Assembly (NCBI GenBank): GCA_002393835.1
Contig: DGTW01000294.1
Location: 1-23,187 of the forward strand
DNA: 23,187 nucleotides
Direction of reading: 5' to 3'
Source: Treponema sp. UBA4326
Lineage (GTDB): Bacteria > Spirochaetota > Spirochaetia > Treponematales > Treponemataceae
In this document: piece by piece, positions 6,912 through 13,563 of the stretch
How the letters are laid out: the number at the start of each line of letters is the position of its first letter
Numbering within the stretch: position 1 is the stretch's first letter
Position numbers and translations under genes: made by a program
Notes under the pieces: model-generated
Database searches by the model: none
The model's input: the letters and a program-made list of their open reading frames with translations, nothing else
What the model was told of the DNA's origin: nothing

Positions 6912-7925
6912 TTAGTTACCAAAATTTCCTGAAAGTTCCGAATTGATGATTTTAGAGCTTTCTTCTGCCAGAATCGGGTATGACTTTTTCTGAGCGTTTT
7001 CGAGACTGTAGGCAAGGGTCTTTTTCTCGCTCTTGACCTGAACCGCATAGACTGTCTTTCCGCTTTTGCTTTCGATTTTGAGGTCAAGACTTGGCATTAC
7101 GCTGACAGGCTCGCTACCTGATGAGTTTGTTTCGACTGTCGCATTCGCCAGATATACCGCTTCATTCTGAGTTTTTGCGATTTTGAATCCATTCTTTGAG
7201 AGAGTTTGGGAAAGCGAAGATGAAATTATGTTTCCCCAATCACCAGACACCGAAAGATAGACGGTGCATTTTTCTTTTTCAGCAGCAATAAGGGCGGGAA
7301 TTTCACTTACGCTCTTTCGGTCGTCTGAATAGGCAGATTCTTTCTTCGAATTCAGGATTCGCGCGTATTCAAGTTTTTCAAGAAAGTTTTTTCCACTTTT
7401 CCAAGACTTACCGTAAAGCACACATTTTGTGAACGGGTCGCTCTCACCATCAGCATTCTTTTTCATCGAATAGAATTCGCCTTTTGCATTCTCGATGGTC
7501 GGCTTGTACTGGCTCCACGCCTTTTCACGCTCAATGAAAGCCACGCAGTACCATTTCTTTTCATTCTTGAAGTAGTACGGGTCGGTGGTCTCAACAGCGA
7601 ACAAATCGACCTGGCTCATGACATCGACATCGTTCACAACCGAAGTCGTCTCGCTTACATTCTCACCGCTGGTCACGCTCTGGATGCTCGTCTTCAGATT
7701 TGCATTAACACTTGTCTGAAAATATCGCGCAATTTGAGCCACAGCCTCGGTCCTTACAGTCTCTTCCGTGTCCGCCCGCCCCCGCTGTGCGATGTATTGA
7801 CTGTCGGGGTATACAGTGCGATAGTCCGTCATCCATGCTGGCAGTGAACCGCTTCCCGATGTGCTTGCACAACCGACTAGAAAAACTACAGCAAGTACAA
7901 GCAGGCCAATATAATTTTTTTTCAT
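6912..7925 (-). CDS. LPP20-family lipoprotein, first gene of the envelope operon (337 aa)
   Basis: The signal peptide MKKNYIGLLVLAVVFLVGC carries a lipobox with Cys19. Directly after it comes the LPP20 signature: SLPAWMTDYRTVYPDSQYIA, then GRADTEETVRTEAVAQIARYF. This pattern is found in surface or periplasmic lipoproteins of Helicobacter and of spirochaetes. The second half (about 200-335) contains a beta-rich domain (CTVYLSVSGDWGNIISSSL, LDLKIESKSGKTVYAVQVK) of the kind that binds other envelope proteins; no enzyme motif is seen. AGGAAAG lies about seven bases upstream of the ATG and is embedded in a 15-codon upstream ORF ending two bases before this start. The gene is divergent from the XRE gene at 8151. 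Confidence 0.8.
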   Translation of the reverse strand: MKKNYIGLLVLAVVFLVGCASTSGSGSLPAWMTDYRTVYPDSQYIAQRGRADTEETVRTEAVAQIARYFQTSVNANLKTSIQSVTSGENVSETTSVVNDVDVMSQVDLFAVETTDPYYFKNEKKWYCVAFIEREKAWSQYKPTIENAKGEFYSMKKNADGESDPFTKCVLYGKSWKSGKNFLEKLEYARILNSKKESAYSDDRKSVSEIPALIAAEKEKCTVYLSVSGDWGNIISSSLSQTLSKNGFKIAKTQNEAVYLANATVETNSSGSEPVSVMPSLDLKIESKSGKTVYAVQVKSEKKTLAYSLENAQKKSYPILAEESSKIINSELSGNFGN

Positions 7926-7927
7926 AA

Positions 7928-7975
7928 TTATCTTTCCTGCCTGTAATTCAAATACTTTTTAATTTTGTCATTCAT
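7928..7975 (-). CDS. Candidate 15-residue leader peptide ahead of the LPP20 operon
   Basis: An ATG at 7975 is preceded by AAAGGAG with eight bases of spacing. It opens a frame MNDKIKKYLNYRQER that stops with TAA two bases before the LPP20 start codon. The ribosome site of the downstream gene lies inside the leader, so termination of the leader could couple or gate downstream translation. There are no runs of a single amino acid typical of attenuators. It is too short to exclude chance, but the ribosome site is as good as any in the window. Confidence 0.4.
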   Translation of the reverse strand: MNDKIKKYLNYRQER

Positions 7976-8035
7976 TTTCTCGACTCCTTTTTTGATATGA
8001 CTTCACTCACATCTTTTTGTAATACTTTAGACGTA

Positions 8036-8118
8036 TAACAGTATCACATTCACTTTTAATCGTATCACAGTTATTTCCTAATCGCAATACAGTTAATTTT
8101 AATTGTCTAACAATGAAT
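8036..8118 (+). promoter_or_regulatory. Phased array of four direct repeats, LytTR-like operator
   Basis: Four related 17-mers start at 8036, 8057, 8079 and 8100, that is with spacings of 21, 22 and 21 bases, two helical turns each. Cores are ACATTCACT (8046), ACAGTTATT (8067), ACAGTTAAT (8089) and ACAATGAAT (8110). The third fits the published LytTR pattern [TA][AC][CA]GTTN[AG][TG] exactly, and LytTR sites such as those of AgrA are 9-mers repeated at about 21 bases. The last copy abuts the -35 position of the XRE gene promoter. No LytTR protein is encoded in the window, so a repeat operator for another regulator remains possible. Confidence 0.5.
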
Positions 8119-8134
8119 GTTTATAAACGATTTA

Positions 8135-8143
8135 TGCCATTAT
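8135..8143 (+). promoter_or_regulatory. Weak extended -10 promoter of the XRE gene
   Basis: TGC followed by CATTAT (8138-8143, 4/6) would place the transcript start at 8150-8151, on the ATG. The -35 position (about 8115-8120) is poor and lies directly next to the phased repeat array, which fits a promoter that needs an activator. No Shine-Dalgarno is present. Confidence 0.3.
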
Positions 8144-8150
8144 TTACAAT

Positions 8151-8462
8151 ATGACACATCTGCAAGAACTCTTTATAAACAACATCCGTTTTTATAGAAC
8201 AAAAGCCAATTTTACACAGATTGATTTCGCAGCAGAAATTGAGGTCAGCCCAAACTATTTAAATGCGGTAGAAAACGGGAAATACTTTCCTTCGCCAGAT
8301 GTTTTGCAGAGAATGTGTGATTCGCTTGAACTTTCTCCATACCAGCTTTTTCTTGAACAACCTGAAATCTCAAATCTACAGAACAAAGCGGAATATCAGC
8401 AGACTATAATGAGCCTGAAACAAGAAATAGATGCGTTATTGCAGAAATATTTGATAAAGTAA
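8151..8462 (+). CDS. XRE-family HTH transcriptional regulator (103 aa)
   Basis: Residues about 8-65 form a Cro/C1-type helix-turn-helix: IRFYRTKANFTQIDFAAEIE, VSPNYLNAVENGKYFPSPDVLQRMCDSLELSPYQLF. The second helix pair SPNYLNAVENGK is the usual recognition element. A short helical tail of about 35 residues (KAEYQQTIMSLKQEIDALLQKY) could mediate dimerisation. There is no effector or peptidase domain. The gene is divergent from the LPP20 operon, and the shared 225-base intergenic region carries the phased repeats, so it may regulate itself or the operon. The start is uncertain because no ribosome site precedes the ATG. Confidence 0.8.
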   Translation: MTHLQELFINNIRFYRTKANFTQIDFAAEIEVSPNYLNAVENGKYFPSPDVLQRMCDSLELSPYQLFLEQPEISNLQNKAEYQQTIMSLKQEIDALLQKYLIK

Positions 8463-8515
8463 AGCAATTTTCGGCGTAACGATAGCCTCTCTTGTTCCCC
8501 CTTCAACGCAATAGA

Positions 8516-8544
8516 TTGTAAAATCCTGTTTTTATCAGTAGAAT
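8516..8544 (+). promoter_or_regulatory. Promoter of the ABC permease gene
   Basis: TTGTAA (8516-8521, 4/6), a 17-base spacer and TAGAAT (8539-8544, 5/6) predict a start at 8551-8552, on or next to the ATG. No Shine-Dalgarno precedes the ATG, which is consistent with a leaderless mRNA. Confidence 0.45.
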
Positions 8545-8551
8545 CATCTTT

Positions 8552-9469
8552 ATGATTCAAGGTATTCTCATCGAAGGTTTGATTTTCGGAATTATGGTTC
8601 TGGGCGTGTTTATGACCTTCCGCGTCCTCAATTTTTGTGATATGACGGTTGACGGCTCCTTTCCGCTCGGGGCCTGCGTTTTAGCGGCCTGCCTGACTCA
8701 TGGAATCTCCCCCGCCCTCGCCCTCCTGATTGTTTTTGTCTCGGGGCTTCTGGCCGGTCTTTGTACCACGGTGATTTACACTAAGCTCCGCATTCCGGAT
8801 CTTCTTGCCGGTATTTTGATGATGACCATGCTTTACTCGGTCAACCTGCGTGTCATGTCGAACCAGGCAAATGTGTCATTTCTCAAGGTTCCGACTATTT
8901 TCTCTTCTATCAAAAACTTTATGAAGGTCTCTTTTCCGGCAATCACGCCTGACTGGGGAATTGTCATTTTCCTTGTGATTTTTGTCGGAATACTGCTCGT
9001 AATCCTGAATTTGTTCTTCTCGACTGATTTCGGCCTTACTATGGGAGCTTTGGGAAGCAATCAGCAGATGGTAATCTCGCAGGGCGTTGATCCCCGCATT
9101 GTTCGGGGGGTAGGAATCTGCTTTGGTGACGGACTTGCGGCCCTTTCCGGAGCCCTTTTTGCCATGTATTCAGGCTTTGCCGACGTTGGAAGCGGAAGCG
9201 GTGTCGTGGTCTCAGGACTGGCCTCCCTTATGCTGGGTGAATTCGTAATCCACTCCAATAAAATCGGCTGGCAGACCTTCCGCGTGATTTTAGGCTCAAT
9301 CATATACCGTGCCCTCATGTTCATCGCCCGAAGGTACGGCTACAATGTTGGAATGAACGCAAACGACTTAAAGCTCGTAACAGGCCTTATGATTATCCTC
9401 TGCCTTATTATAAGCAAGCAGGATATCATGGGCTATTTAAAGCAACATCTAAAAAGGCCGGAAAAATAA
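8552..9469 (+). CDS. ABC transporter permease (TrpY-like, COG4120 type)
   Basis: The 305-residue integral membrane protein has about eight hydrophobic segments in the LIV/ribose-type permease pattern. The opening MIQGILIEGLIFGIMVLGVFMTFR and the motif VLNFCDMTVDGSFPLGACV are characteristic of the COG4120 family, which pairs with ABC_sub_bind lipoproteins. The region AALSGALFAMYSGFADVGSGSGVVVSGLASLMLGE corresponds to the cytoplasmic coupling loop that contacts the ATPase. The substrate is probably the ligand of the lipoprotein at 58-1059, the only matching binding protein in the window. The gene stands alone: the next gene is convergent on the minus strand and no ATPase follows, so the transporter is split or the ATPase is supplied from elsewhere. 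Confidence 0.82.
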   Translation: MIQGILIEGLIFGIMVLGVFMTFRVLNFCDMTVDGSFPLGACVLAACLTHGISPALALLIVFVSGLLAGLCTTVIYTKLRIPDLLAGILMMTMLYSVNLRVMSNQANVSFLKVPTIFSSIKNFMKVSFPAITPDWGIVIFLVIFVGILLVILNLFFSTDFGLTMGALGSNQQMVISQGVDPRIVRGVGICFGDGLAALSGALFAMYSGFADVGSGSGVVVSGLASLMLGEFVIHSNKIGWQTFRVILGSIIYRALMFIARRYGYNVGMNANDLKLVTGLMIILCLIISKQDIMGYLKQHLKRPEK

Positions 9470-9510
9470 ACAAGGGCACGGCAAGAATAAAGAATACTGC
9501 CAGACTTTTC

Positions 9511-10713
9511 TCAATGAGCTTTTTCGGCCTCACGATGGGCTTTTTCTTTCATTTCATACATGAGCTTGTCAGCATGGGCAAGGAAACTGGTGAAATCCTT
9601 GAATTCCTTTTTGTAATAGGTGAAGCCTATGCTGATTGAGATTTTGTAAGGGGCATTCAGCTCTCTGTTTTTTTCTTCGATTAGATTGTGAATTTTTTCG
9701 TAAAGAAGGTGAGCCTCTTCTGGCGTAAAGACAACTCCGATGACAAATTCATCTCCGCCAAAACGACTCATTACGCAACGGCGGCGAATGTGGGAGCAGG
9801 CTTTCTTTAGGACATCAGCGGTGGCAATCAATGCCCTGTCACCTTCGGTGTGGCCATAAGTGTCGTTGATAGCCTTGAATTTGTTTAAGTCCATCATAAA
9901 AAGATAGAGGCAGTCTATTGTTGAATGTGGCTCCTCGTTTATTCTGCTGATTTGCTCCACAAAAAAACGCTCGCCCTGTCGACGGTTCATAATTCCGGTG
10001 AGGGCATCCTGTGAAATCATGTCCCTCATTTGGAAAATGTAGATTATGAGGGTAGCTATGCTTAGACCAATGACAAAAGTAGGCAATTCCCAGTGAATGA
10101 AATGAACGAAGCCGCCGATTAAAACAGGAATGGTGTAGAGAGTGACAAGAAAATACTGCTCCTTGGCAAAATCATTCTGAGTACGCAGGTAAAAGACAAA
10201 GGACACAAGGCCCAGGAAAAGTACATAGCCAAAAAGAAGTCCCATGACCACAAGGTAAAGAGGCCCCTGCACAATATTTCCATCGGGATCAAATGAATAA
10301 ATTATGTGGGTCCAGGGCGTAGTGAAAATTAGAAGAAGCAAGAGCAAATATGGAATAAAAAGCTTCCAGCTCTTTGGATGAAAATCAATTCTTACGGATT
10401 CCCAGATTGAAAGAAGAAAACGGGAAACGGCATAGGAACAAAAGGACATTATGCTGTAGGAAAAAATATTCGTAGCATAGCGGGTAAAAAGCGTGCGGGG
10501 AATCATTACGCCGTTGAAGGCAAGAAACCATAACATGTCGGCAAAACAGTAGGTAAAAACAGCAACGGTTACATTTAGAAGATGAATACGCTTTTTCGTG
10601 CGGTCGGCATCGTTAAAAATCGTATAAAACATGATGACCATTATGGCCGCACAGAAAAAATCAAAACCGATGTATGAATAAGCCGTGATTTCTTTAATTC
10701 TTTCCAGATTCAT
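9511..10713 (-). CDS. Seven-TM diguanylate cyclase (GGDEF)
   Basis: The 400-residue protein makes the second messenger c-di-GMP from two GTP. About seven membrane helices (residues 13-33, 46-68, 79-101, 118-139, 151-176, 187-206, 210-228) form a sensory part of unknown ligand. The GGDEF domain starts at DALTGIMNRR (236). It carries the metal-binding Asp275 in MMDLNKFK, the substrate loop NDTYGHTEGD and the canonical active site GGDEF (319-323), so it should be active. The product-inhibition site RxxD is replaced by RRRC (310-313), suggesting no feedback inhibition. The start at 10713 was preferred to an upstream TTG at 10725, which overlaps the -10 box. No ribosome site is present. Confidence 0.85.
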   Translation of the reverse strand: MNLERIKEITAYSYIGFDFFCAAIMVIMFYTIFNDADRTKKRIHLLNVTVAVFTYCFADMLWFLAFNGVMIPRTLFTRYATNIFSYSIMSFCSYAVSRFLLSIWESVRIDFHPKSWKLFIPYLLLLLLIFTTPWTHIIYSFDPDGNIVQGPLYLVVMGLLFGYVLFLGLVSFVFYLRTQNDFAKEQYFLVTLYTIPVLIGGFVHFIHWELPTFVIGLSIATLIIYIFQMRDMISQDALTGIMNRRQGERFFVEQISRINEEPHSTIDCLYLFMMDLNKFKAINDTYGHTEGDRALIATADVLKKACSHIRRRCVMSRFGGDEFVIGVVFTPEEAHLLYEKIHNLIEEKNRELNAPYKISISIGFTYYKKEFKDFTSFLAHADKLMYEMKEKAHREAEKAH

Positions 10714-10724
10714 AAATATAAGCA

Positions 10725-10753
10725 ATTATACCACGGCTTTTTTAATCACGCAA
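10725..10753 (-). promoter_or_regulatory. Promoter of the diguanylate cyclase gene
   Basis: On the minus strand a perfect TATAAT (10730-10725) is preceded after 17 bases by TTGCGT (10753-10748, 3/6). The predicted start is about 10718, leaving a leader of only about five bases before the ATG at 10713. Confidence 0.5.
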
Positions 10754-10771
10754 ATTTTCAGTTTTGAATAA

Positions 10772-12736
10772 TCAGTTGCCGATGGCGCAAACTTCCCCGT
10801 CCAGCTGTTCTGAAAGCTCACTTGCTTCCCTGCAGCGGAGGAGCCTGTACTGGTAGCCCTGCTCGGCCAGAAATTTCTGTCTGTTCGAGCCGAATTCTTC
10901 TTCCACGGTGTTTCGGGTAATCAGAGTGAAAAAGCGTGACTTGCGTTCTTTTGGCCGCAAAATTCGTCCAAGCCGCTGTGCCTCTTCCTGACGGCTTCCG
11001 AAAGTGCCGCTAACCTGAATGGCCATGCTGGCATCCGGCAAATCAATTGCGAAATTTGCGACTTTGCTGACAACAAGGACACGGATTGCCCCGCTCCTGA
11101 AGTCGGCGTAGATTTTGTCCCGCTCTTCGTTTGGGGTTTTTCCAGTGATAATAGGGCAGCCCAGCATTTTTGAAAGCTCATCCAGCTGACTCAGATACTG
11201 ACCGATAACGAGAATCTTGTCGTTGGGAGATTTTTCGACTAGAATTTTGACGAATTCAGGCTTTTTGGGGTTTTCGCTTGCAATCCTGTGCTTTTTTCGT
11301 AAATCAGAGACGGCATATTCGATTTCTTTCTCTTCGCCAAGGTCAATGCGGACTTCAATGCACTCTGCCGTGGCGATAAAGCCTGAGCTTTCCAAATCCT
11401 TCCAGGGGACATCGTAGCGTTTGGGGCCGACGAGAGAAAAGACATGACCTTCACAGCCGTCTTCGCGGACAAGGGTTGCCGTAAGACCGACCCGGCGAAT
11501 TGCCTGAATCTCGGCGGCGACACGGAAAACCGGAGCCGGAAGAGTGTGAACCTCGTCGTAAACAATAAGACCCCAGTTTCGCTTTCTGAAAAGAGAGAAA
11601 TGCGGGTAAGGTCCGTCCTTTTCGGGCCGCCATGTGAGAATCTGGTAGGTGGCCACAGTGACAGGCTTAATGGTCTTGTTCTCGCCTGTGTACTCGGCGA
11701 TGTCATCTCTGGTGAGGTTTGTTTTGTCAACAAGCTCGTCAATCCACTGATGAACGGCCGAAATGTTGGTCGTGACAATAAGGGTGCTGGTTTTGAGCAA
11801 ATCCATGACCGTCATGCCGACGATAGTTTTTCCGGCTCCACAGGGGAGAACGATTGTTCCGAATCCTGTTCCGGGTCCCTTGTCGCCGACAATAGCCTGG
11901 GCGGCCTCTTTCTGGTACTGGCGGAGGACAAAATCACGGCCGGAAAGAGTTTTCTGGCGAAGGTTGATTTCCAGTGGCTCACCGTCAATCATGGGAACAT
12001 CGTCCTTTACAGGCCAGCCCATGCGCAAAAGCTCCTGCTTGATTGTTCCCCTGTCGGTGAGGTTGAGGCGGAAGCAGTGGGCTTTTTCGTCCTCAGTTAC
12101 GACAGTCTGCTTCATAAAATCATCCTGTGGCTCTACGTACTCACAAACAGTAAGATATTTTCGTCCGATGAGGCTGGCGGCAATTTCCTTAAAGACAGAA
12201 ATTGACTCAGTGACGAGGTAAAGATATTCAATTTTGATGCCCGTATCTGCCGGGGTTTTAGGGGCAGAGCCCCTAGGCGAAGGGGTAGCGGAAATACCCG
12301 AACGGAGCGGAGAAGGCTGAGCTTGCTCGGACTCCTCCGGCGTAGTGAGAGGTATTGGAGCGAGGGGAAGACTTTCCCCTTTCAATTCTGCATTCTGCAT
12401 TTTGCATTCTGCATTAACAATAATCCAGGGAGCAGGTACCAGCCTGAGTTTTCCAAAACGCCCCGCAGTTTCCTTAATCCAAATCTCGACGCTCTGGGGG
12501 ACATCGTAGCGGGCAAAATCATGCAAAACTTTTACTGCATCGTCCGGAGAAAAACCTGCGGCGTTTGCGTTCCACAAGGAAAGAGGCGTGAGTCGGTAAG
12601 TGTGAAGGTGCTCGGGCGAGCGCTCCAGCTCCGCAAAAGGAATGAGGGCATTACGGCATTCGTTTGCTTTTGGCGCATGAACATCAAGGAGCAAAGTCCT
12701 GTCACTTTGTACGATAAGAGGGTTTGAGTAATCCAT
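10772..12736 (-). CDS. XPB/RAD25-type DNA helicase with in-frame repeat insertion
   Basis: This 654-residue superfamily 2 helicase belongs to the bacterial XPB (ERCC3/RAD25) group, a 3'-5' DNA translocase linked to repair or transcription. The N-terminal domain (1-255) is the Helicase_C_3-like part. The motor shows Walker A PCGAGKT (298-304), DEVH (394-397), motif III GLTAT (417-421) and motif VI QRLGRILRP (587-595), all intact. DNA-damage recognition may reside in the N-terminus. Residues about 108-168 are not helicase-like: NAECKMQNAE and a Pro/Ser-rich stretch are encoded by tandem heptamers and a GC-rich hairpin block, an in-frame mobile-repeat insertion. The gene follows the 247-aa gene by 36 bases and is probably cotranscribed. 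The ribosome site is weak (GGAAAA). Confidence 0.85.
   Translation of the reverse strand: MDYSNPLIVQSDRTLLLDVHAPKANECRNALIPFAELERSPEHLHTYRLTPLSLWNANAAGFSPDDAVKVLHDFARYDVPQSVEIWIKETAGRFGKLRLVPAPWIIVNAECKMQNAELKGESLPLAPIPLTTPEESEQAQPSPLRSGISATPSPRGSAPKTPADTGIKIEYLYLVTESISVFKEIAASLIGRKYLTVCEYVEPQDDFMKQTVVTEDEKAHCFRLNLTDRGTIKQELLRMGWPVKDDVPMIDGEPLEINLRQKTLSGRDFVLRQYQKEAAQAIVGDKGPGTGFGTIVLPCGAGKTIVGMTVMDLLKTSTLIVTTNISAVHQWIDELVDKTNLTRDDIAEYTGENKTIKPVTVATYQILTWRPEKDGPYPHFSLFRKRNWGLIVYDEVHTLPAPVFRVAAEIQAIRRVGLTATLVREDGCEGHVFSLVGPKRYDVPWKDLESSGFIATAECIEVRIDLGEEKEIEYAVSDLRKKHRIASENPKKPEFVKILVEKSPNDKILVIGQYLSQLDELSKMLGCPIITGKTPNEERDKIYADFRSGAIRVLVVSKVANFAIDLPDASMAIQVSGTFGSRQEEAQRLGRILRPKERKSRFFTLITRNTVEEEFGSNRQKFLAEQGYQYRLLRCREASELSEQLDGEVCAIGN
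12233..12415. repeat. Repeat element inserted in frame within the helicase gene
   Basis: The block contains TAGGGGC-AGA-GCCCCTA (12259-12275), GGGTA/TACCC (12283-12299), GGGGAA-GACT-TTCCCC (12364-12379) and 4.4 copies of the heptamer ATTCTGC/ATTTTGC (12385-12415). About 183 bases, a multiple of three, are added without a stop codon. Base composition is richer in GC than the flanking gene. Exact ends are an estimate from where helicase-like residues resume (IEYLYLVTES). Confidence 0.6.
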
Positions 12737-12738
12737 TT

Positions 12739-12772
12739 TTAGTTTTCCGTTCTCAACTTTCCGTTTTCAGTT
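12739..12772. repeat. Short degenerate repeat between helicase and SDR-like genes
   Basis: On the plus strand AGTTTTCCGTT (12741-12751), ACTTTCCGTT (12756-12765) and TTTTCAGTTTT (12763-12774) are degenerate copies of one decamer-like unit. They fill the 36-base gap between the two genes. The resulting minus-strand CGGAAAACT provides the only ribosome-site-like sequence of the helicase. Confidence 0.35.
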
Positions 12773-13516
12773 TTAAAATCCTAAGATTCCGAATCCGCTC
12801 GGTTTTTTTGCCCCGGCCGTAATCCATGAGGCTTTTTGCTTTGGTGAAAGAGGCTTTTTGAGGGAATCGATTGCGTCCATATACTCACAGAGCCACATGG
12901 AAAGAGCGCTGTCCCTTTTTGAAAGGTCGTTTGAAGGCTCGCATGAAACCAAAAGCGGGATTACATTGCCCCCTTCGGCCAGGCTTGCGGCAATATTTTC
13001 TGCAAAAGCCTTGAATGCTCCGCTGGCAGAGGCAATCAGGGGATTTGAAAGTTCCACGCCTGACGCACGCAGGGAGGCAGAATTTATGCCGTCGGAAAGC
13101 GAGAAATTTGACTTGTGAACGAAGGCAATTTTGAAATTACGCTCTGTATGTCGCTGAAAGCGGGAAAGCAACTCCTGAGTTAGATACTGGTAGCTTCCGA
13201 TAAGCTCTTCGAGAATCTGGGCATTGTTGGTGACCGCCCGAAATCTTGTCGCAAAGTAAAATTCGTCAAAAAAGAGAGCAGCCTCGTCCACCCCGCCCTC
13301 ATTCTCACATTTTAGGGCAAGTGAACGACAGGAAAGGGGGGAACCACGGTTCCAGGCAACCTGAATTACATTTGCAGAGCCTTCCTGTTTTGGCTCGGCC
13401 TCATCAGAAACATTGAGGCTTGTTGCGATTACTCTTCTTCCCTGAAAAGTCGCCCCAGAAGCAATATCATTTCCGGCTGGAATTTCCTTGCCGGCGAACA
13501 AAATCATCTTTCCCAT
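12773..13516 (-). CDS. Degenerate SDR-like protein upstream of the XPB helicase (247 aa)
   Basis: I do not recognise this as a named gene. The fold hints at a short-chain dehydrogenase/reductase: an opening strand KMILFAGKEIP, a central FKIAFVHKSNFSLSDG, and the segment SASGAFKAFAENIAASLAEGG (about 163-183), where SDRs have YxxxK. The tyrosine is Ser165 while Lys169 is kept, and no TGxxxGxG nucleotide motif is visible, so catalysis is doubtful. It is directly upstream of the helicase gene in the same direction and probably shares its transcript, so a role in DNA processing is possible by association only. The start at 13516 lies two bases from the predicted transcript start and has no ribosome site; ATG 13507 is an alternative. 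Confidence 0.6.
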   Translation of the reverse strand: MGKMILFAGKEIPAGNDIASGATFQGRRVIATSLNVSDEAEPKQEGSANVIQVAWNRGSPLSCRSLALKCENEGGVDEAALFFDEFYFATRFRAVTNNAQILEELIGSYQYLTQELLSRFQRHTERNFKIAFVHKSNFSLSDGINSASLRASGVELSNPLIASASGAFKAFAENIAASLAEGGNVIPLLVSCEPSNDLSKRDSALSMWLCEYMDAIDSLKKPLSPKQKASWITAGAKKPSGFGILGF

Positions 13517-13523
13517 AACAGAG

Positions 13524-13558
13524 TATTATAGCAGATTTATGAGCAATTTGCTATAATA
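13524..13558. promoter_or_regulatory. Mirror-symmetric divergent extended -10 promoters
   Basis: TATTATAGCA (13524-13533) and TGCTATAATA (13549-13558) are perfect 10-bp inverted repeats separated by 15 bases. Each arm is an extended -10 box, TGC-TATAAT: the minus-strand one (13533-13525) serves the gene starting at 13516, the plus-strand one (13549-13557) the gene starting at 13564. Both predicted starts fall on or within two bases of the respective ATG. Two polymerases could not occupy the site together. Confidence 0.65.
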
Positions 13559-13563
13559 TCCCC

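Noticed and set aside
8036..8118. CRISPR array or plasmid-type iterons
   Set aside because: Repeats are degenerate, units are only 21-22 bases, there are no unique spacers, and no cas or rep gene is nearby.
8145..8150. TACAAT directly before the XRE ATG as a -10 box
   Set aside because: The transcript would start inside the coding region; the extended -10 at 8135-8143 fits the ATG better.
11444..12205. Long plus-strand open frame (253 codons) opposite the helicase
   Set aside because: It is antisense to intact helicase motifs, has no ribosome site and has low-complexity, family-less translation; a shadow frame.
12385..12415. Heptamer repeat as a phase-variation tract switching the helicase frame
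   Set aside because: Heptamer gain or loss would shift frame, so it is conceivable, but copies are imperfect (ATTCTGC/ATTTTGC) and few, which argues against frequent slippage.
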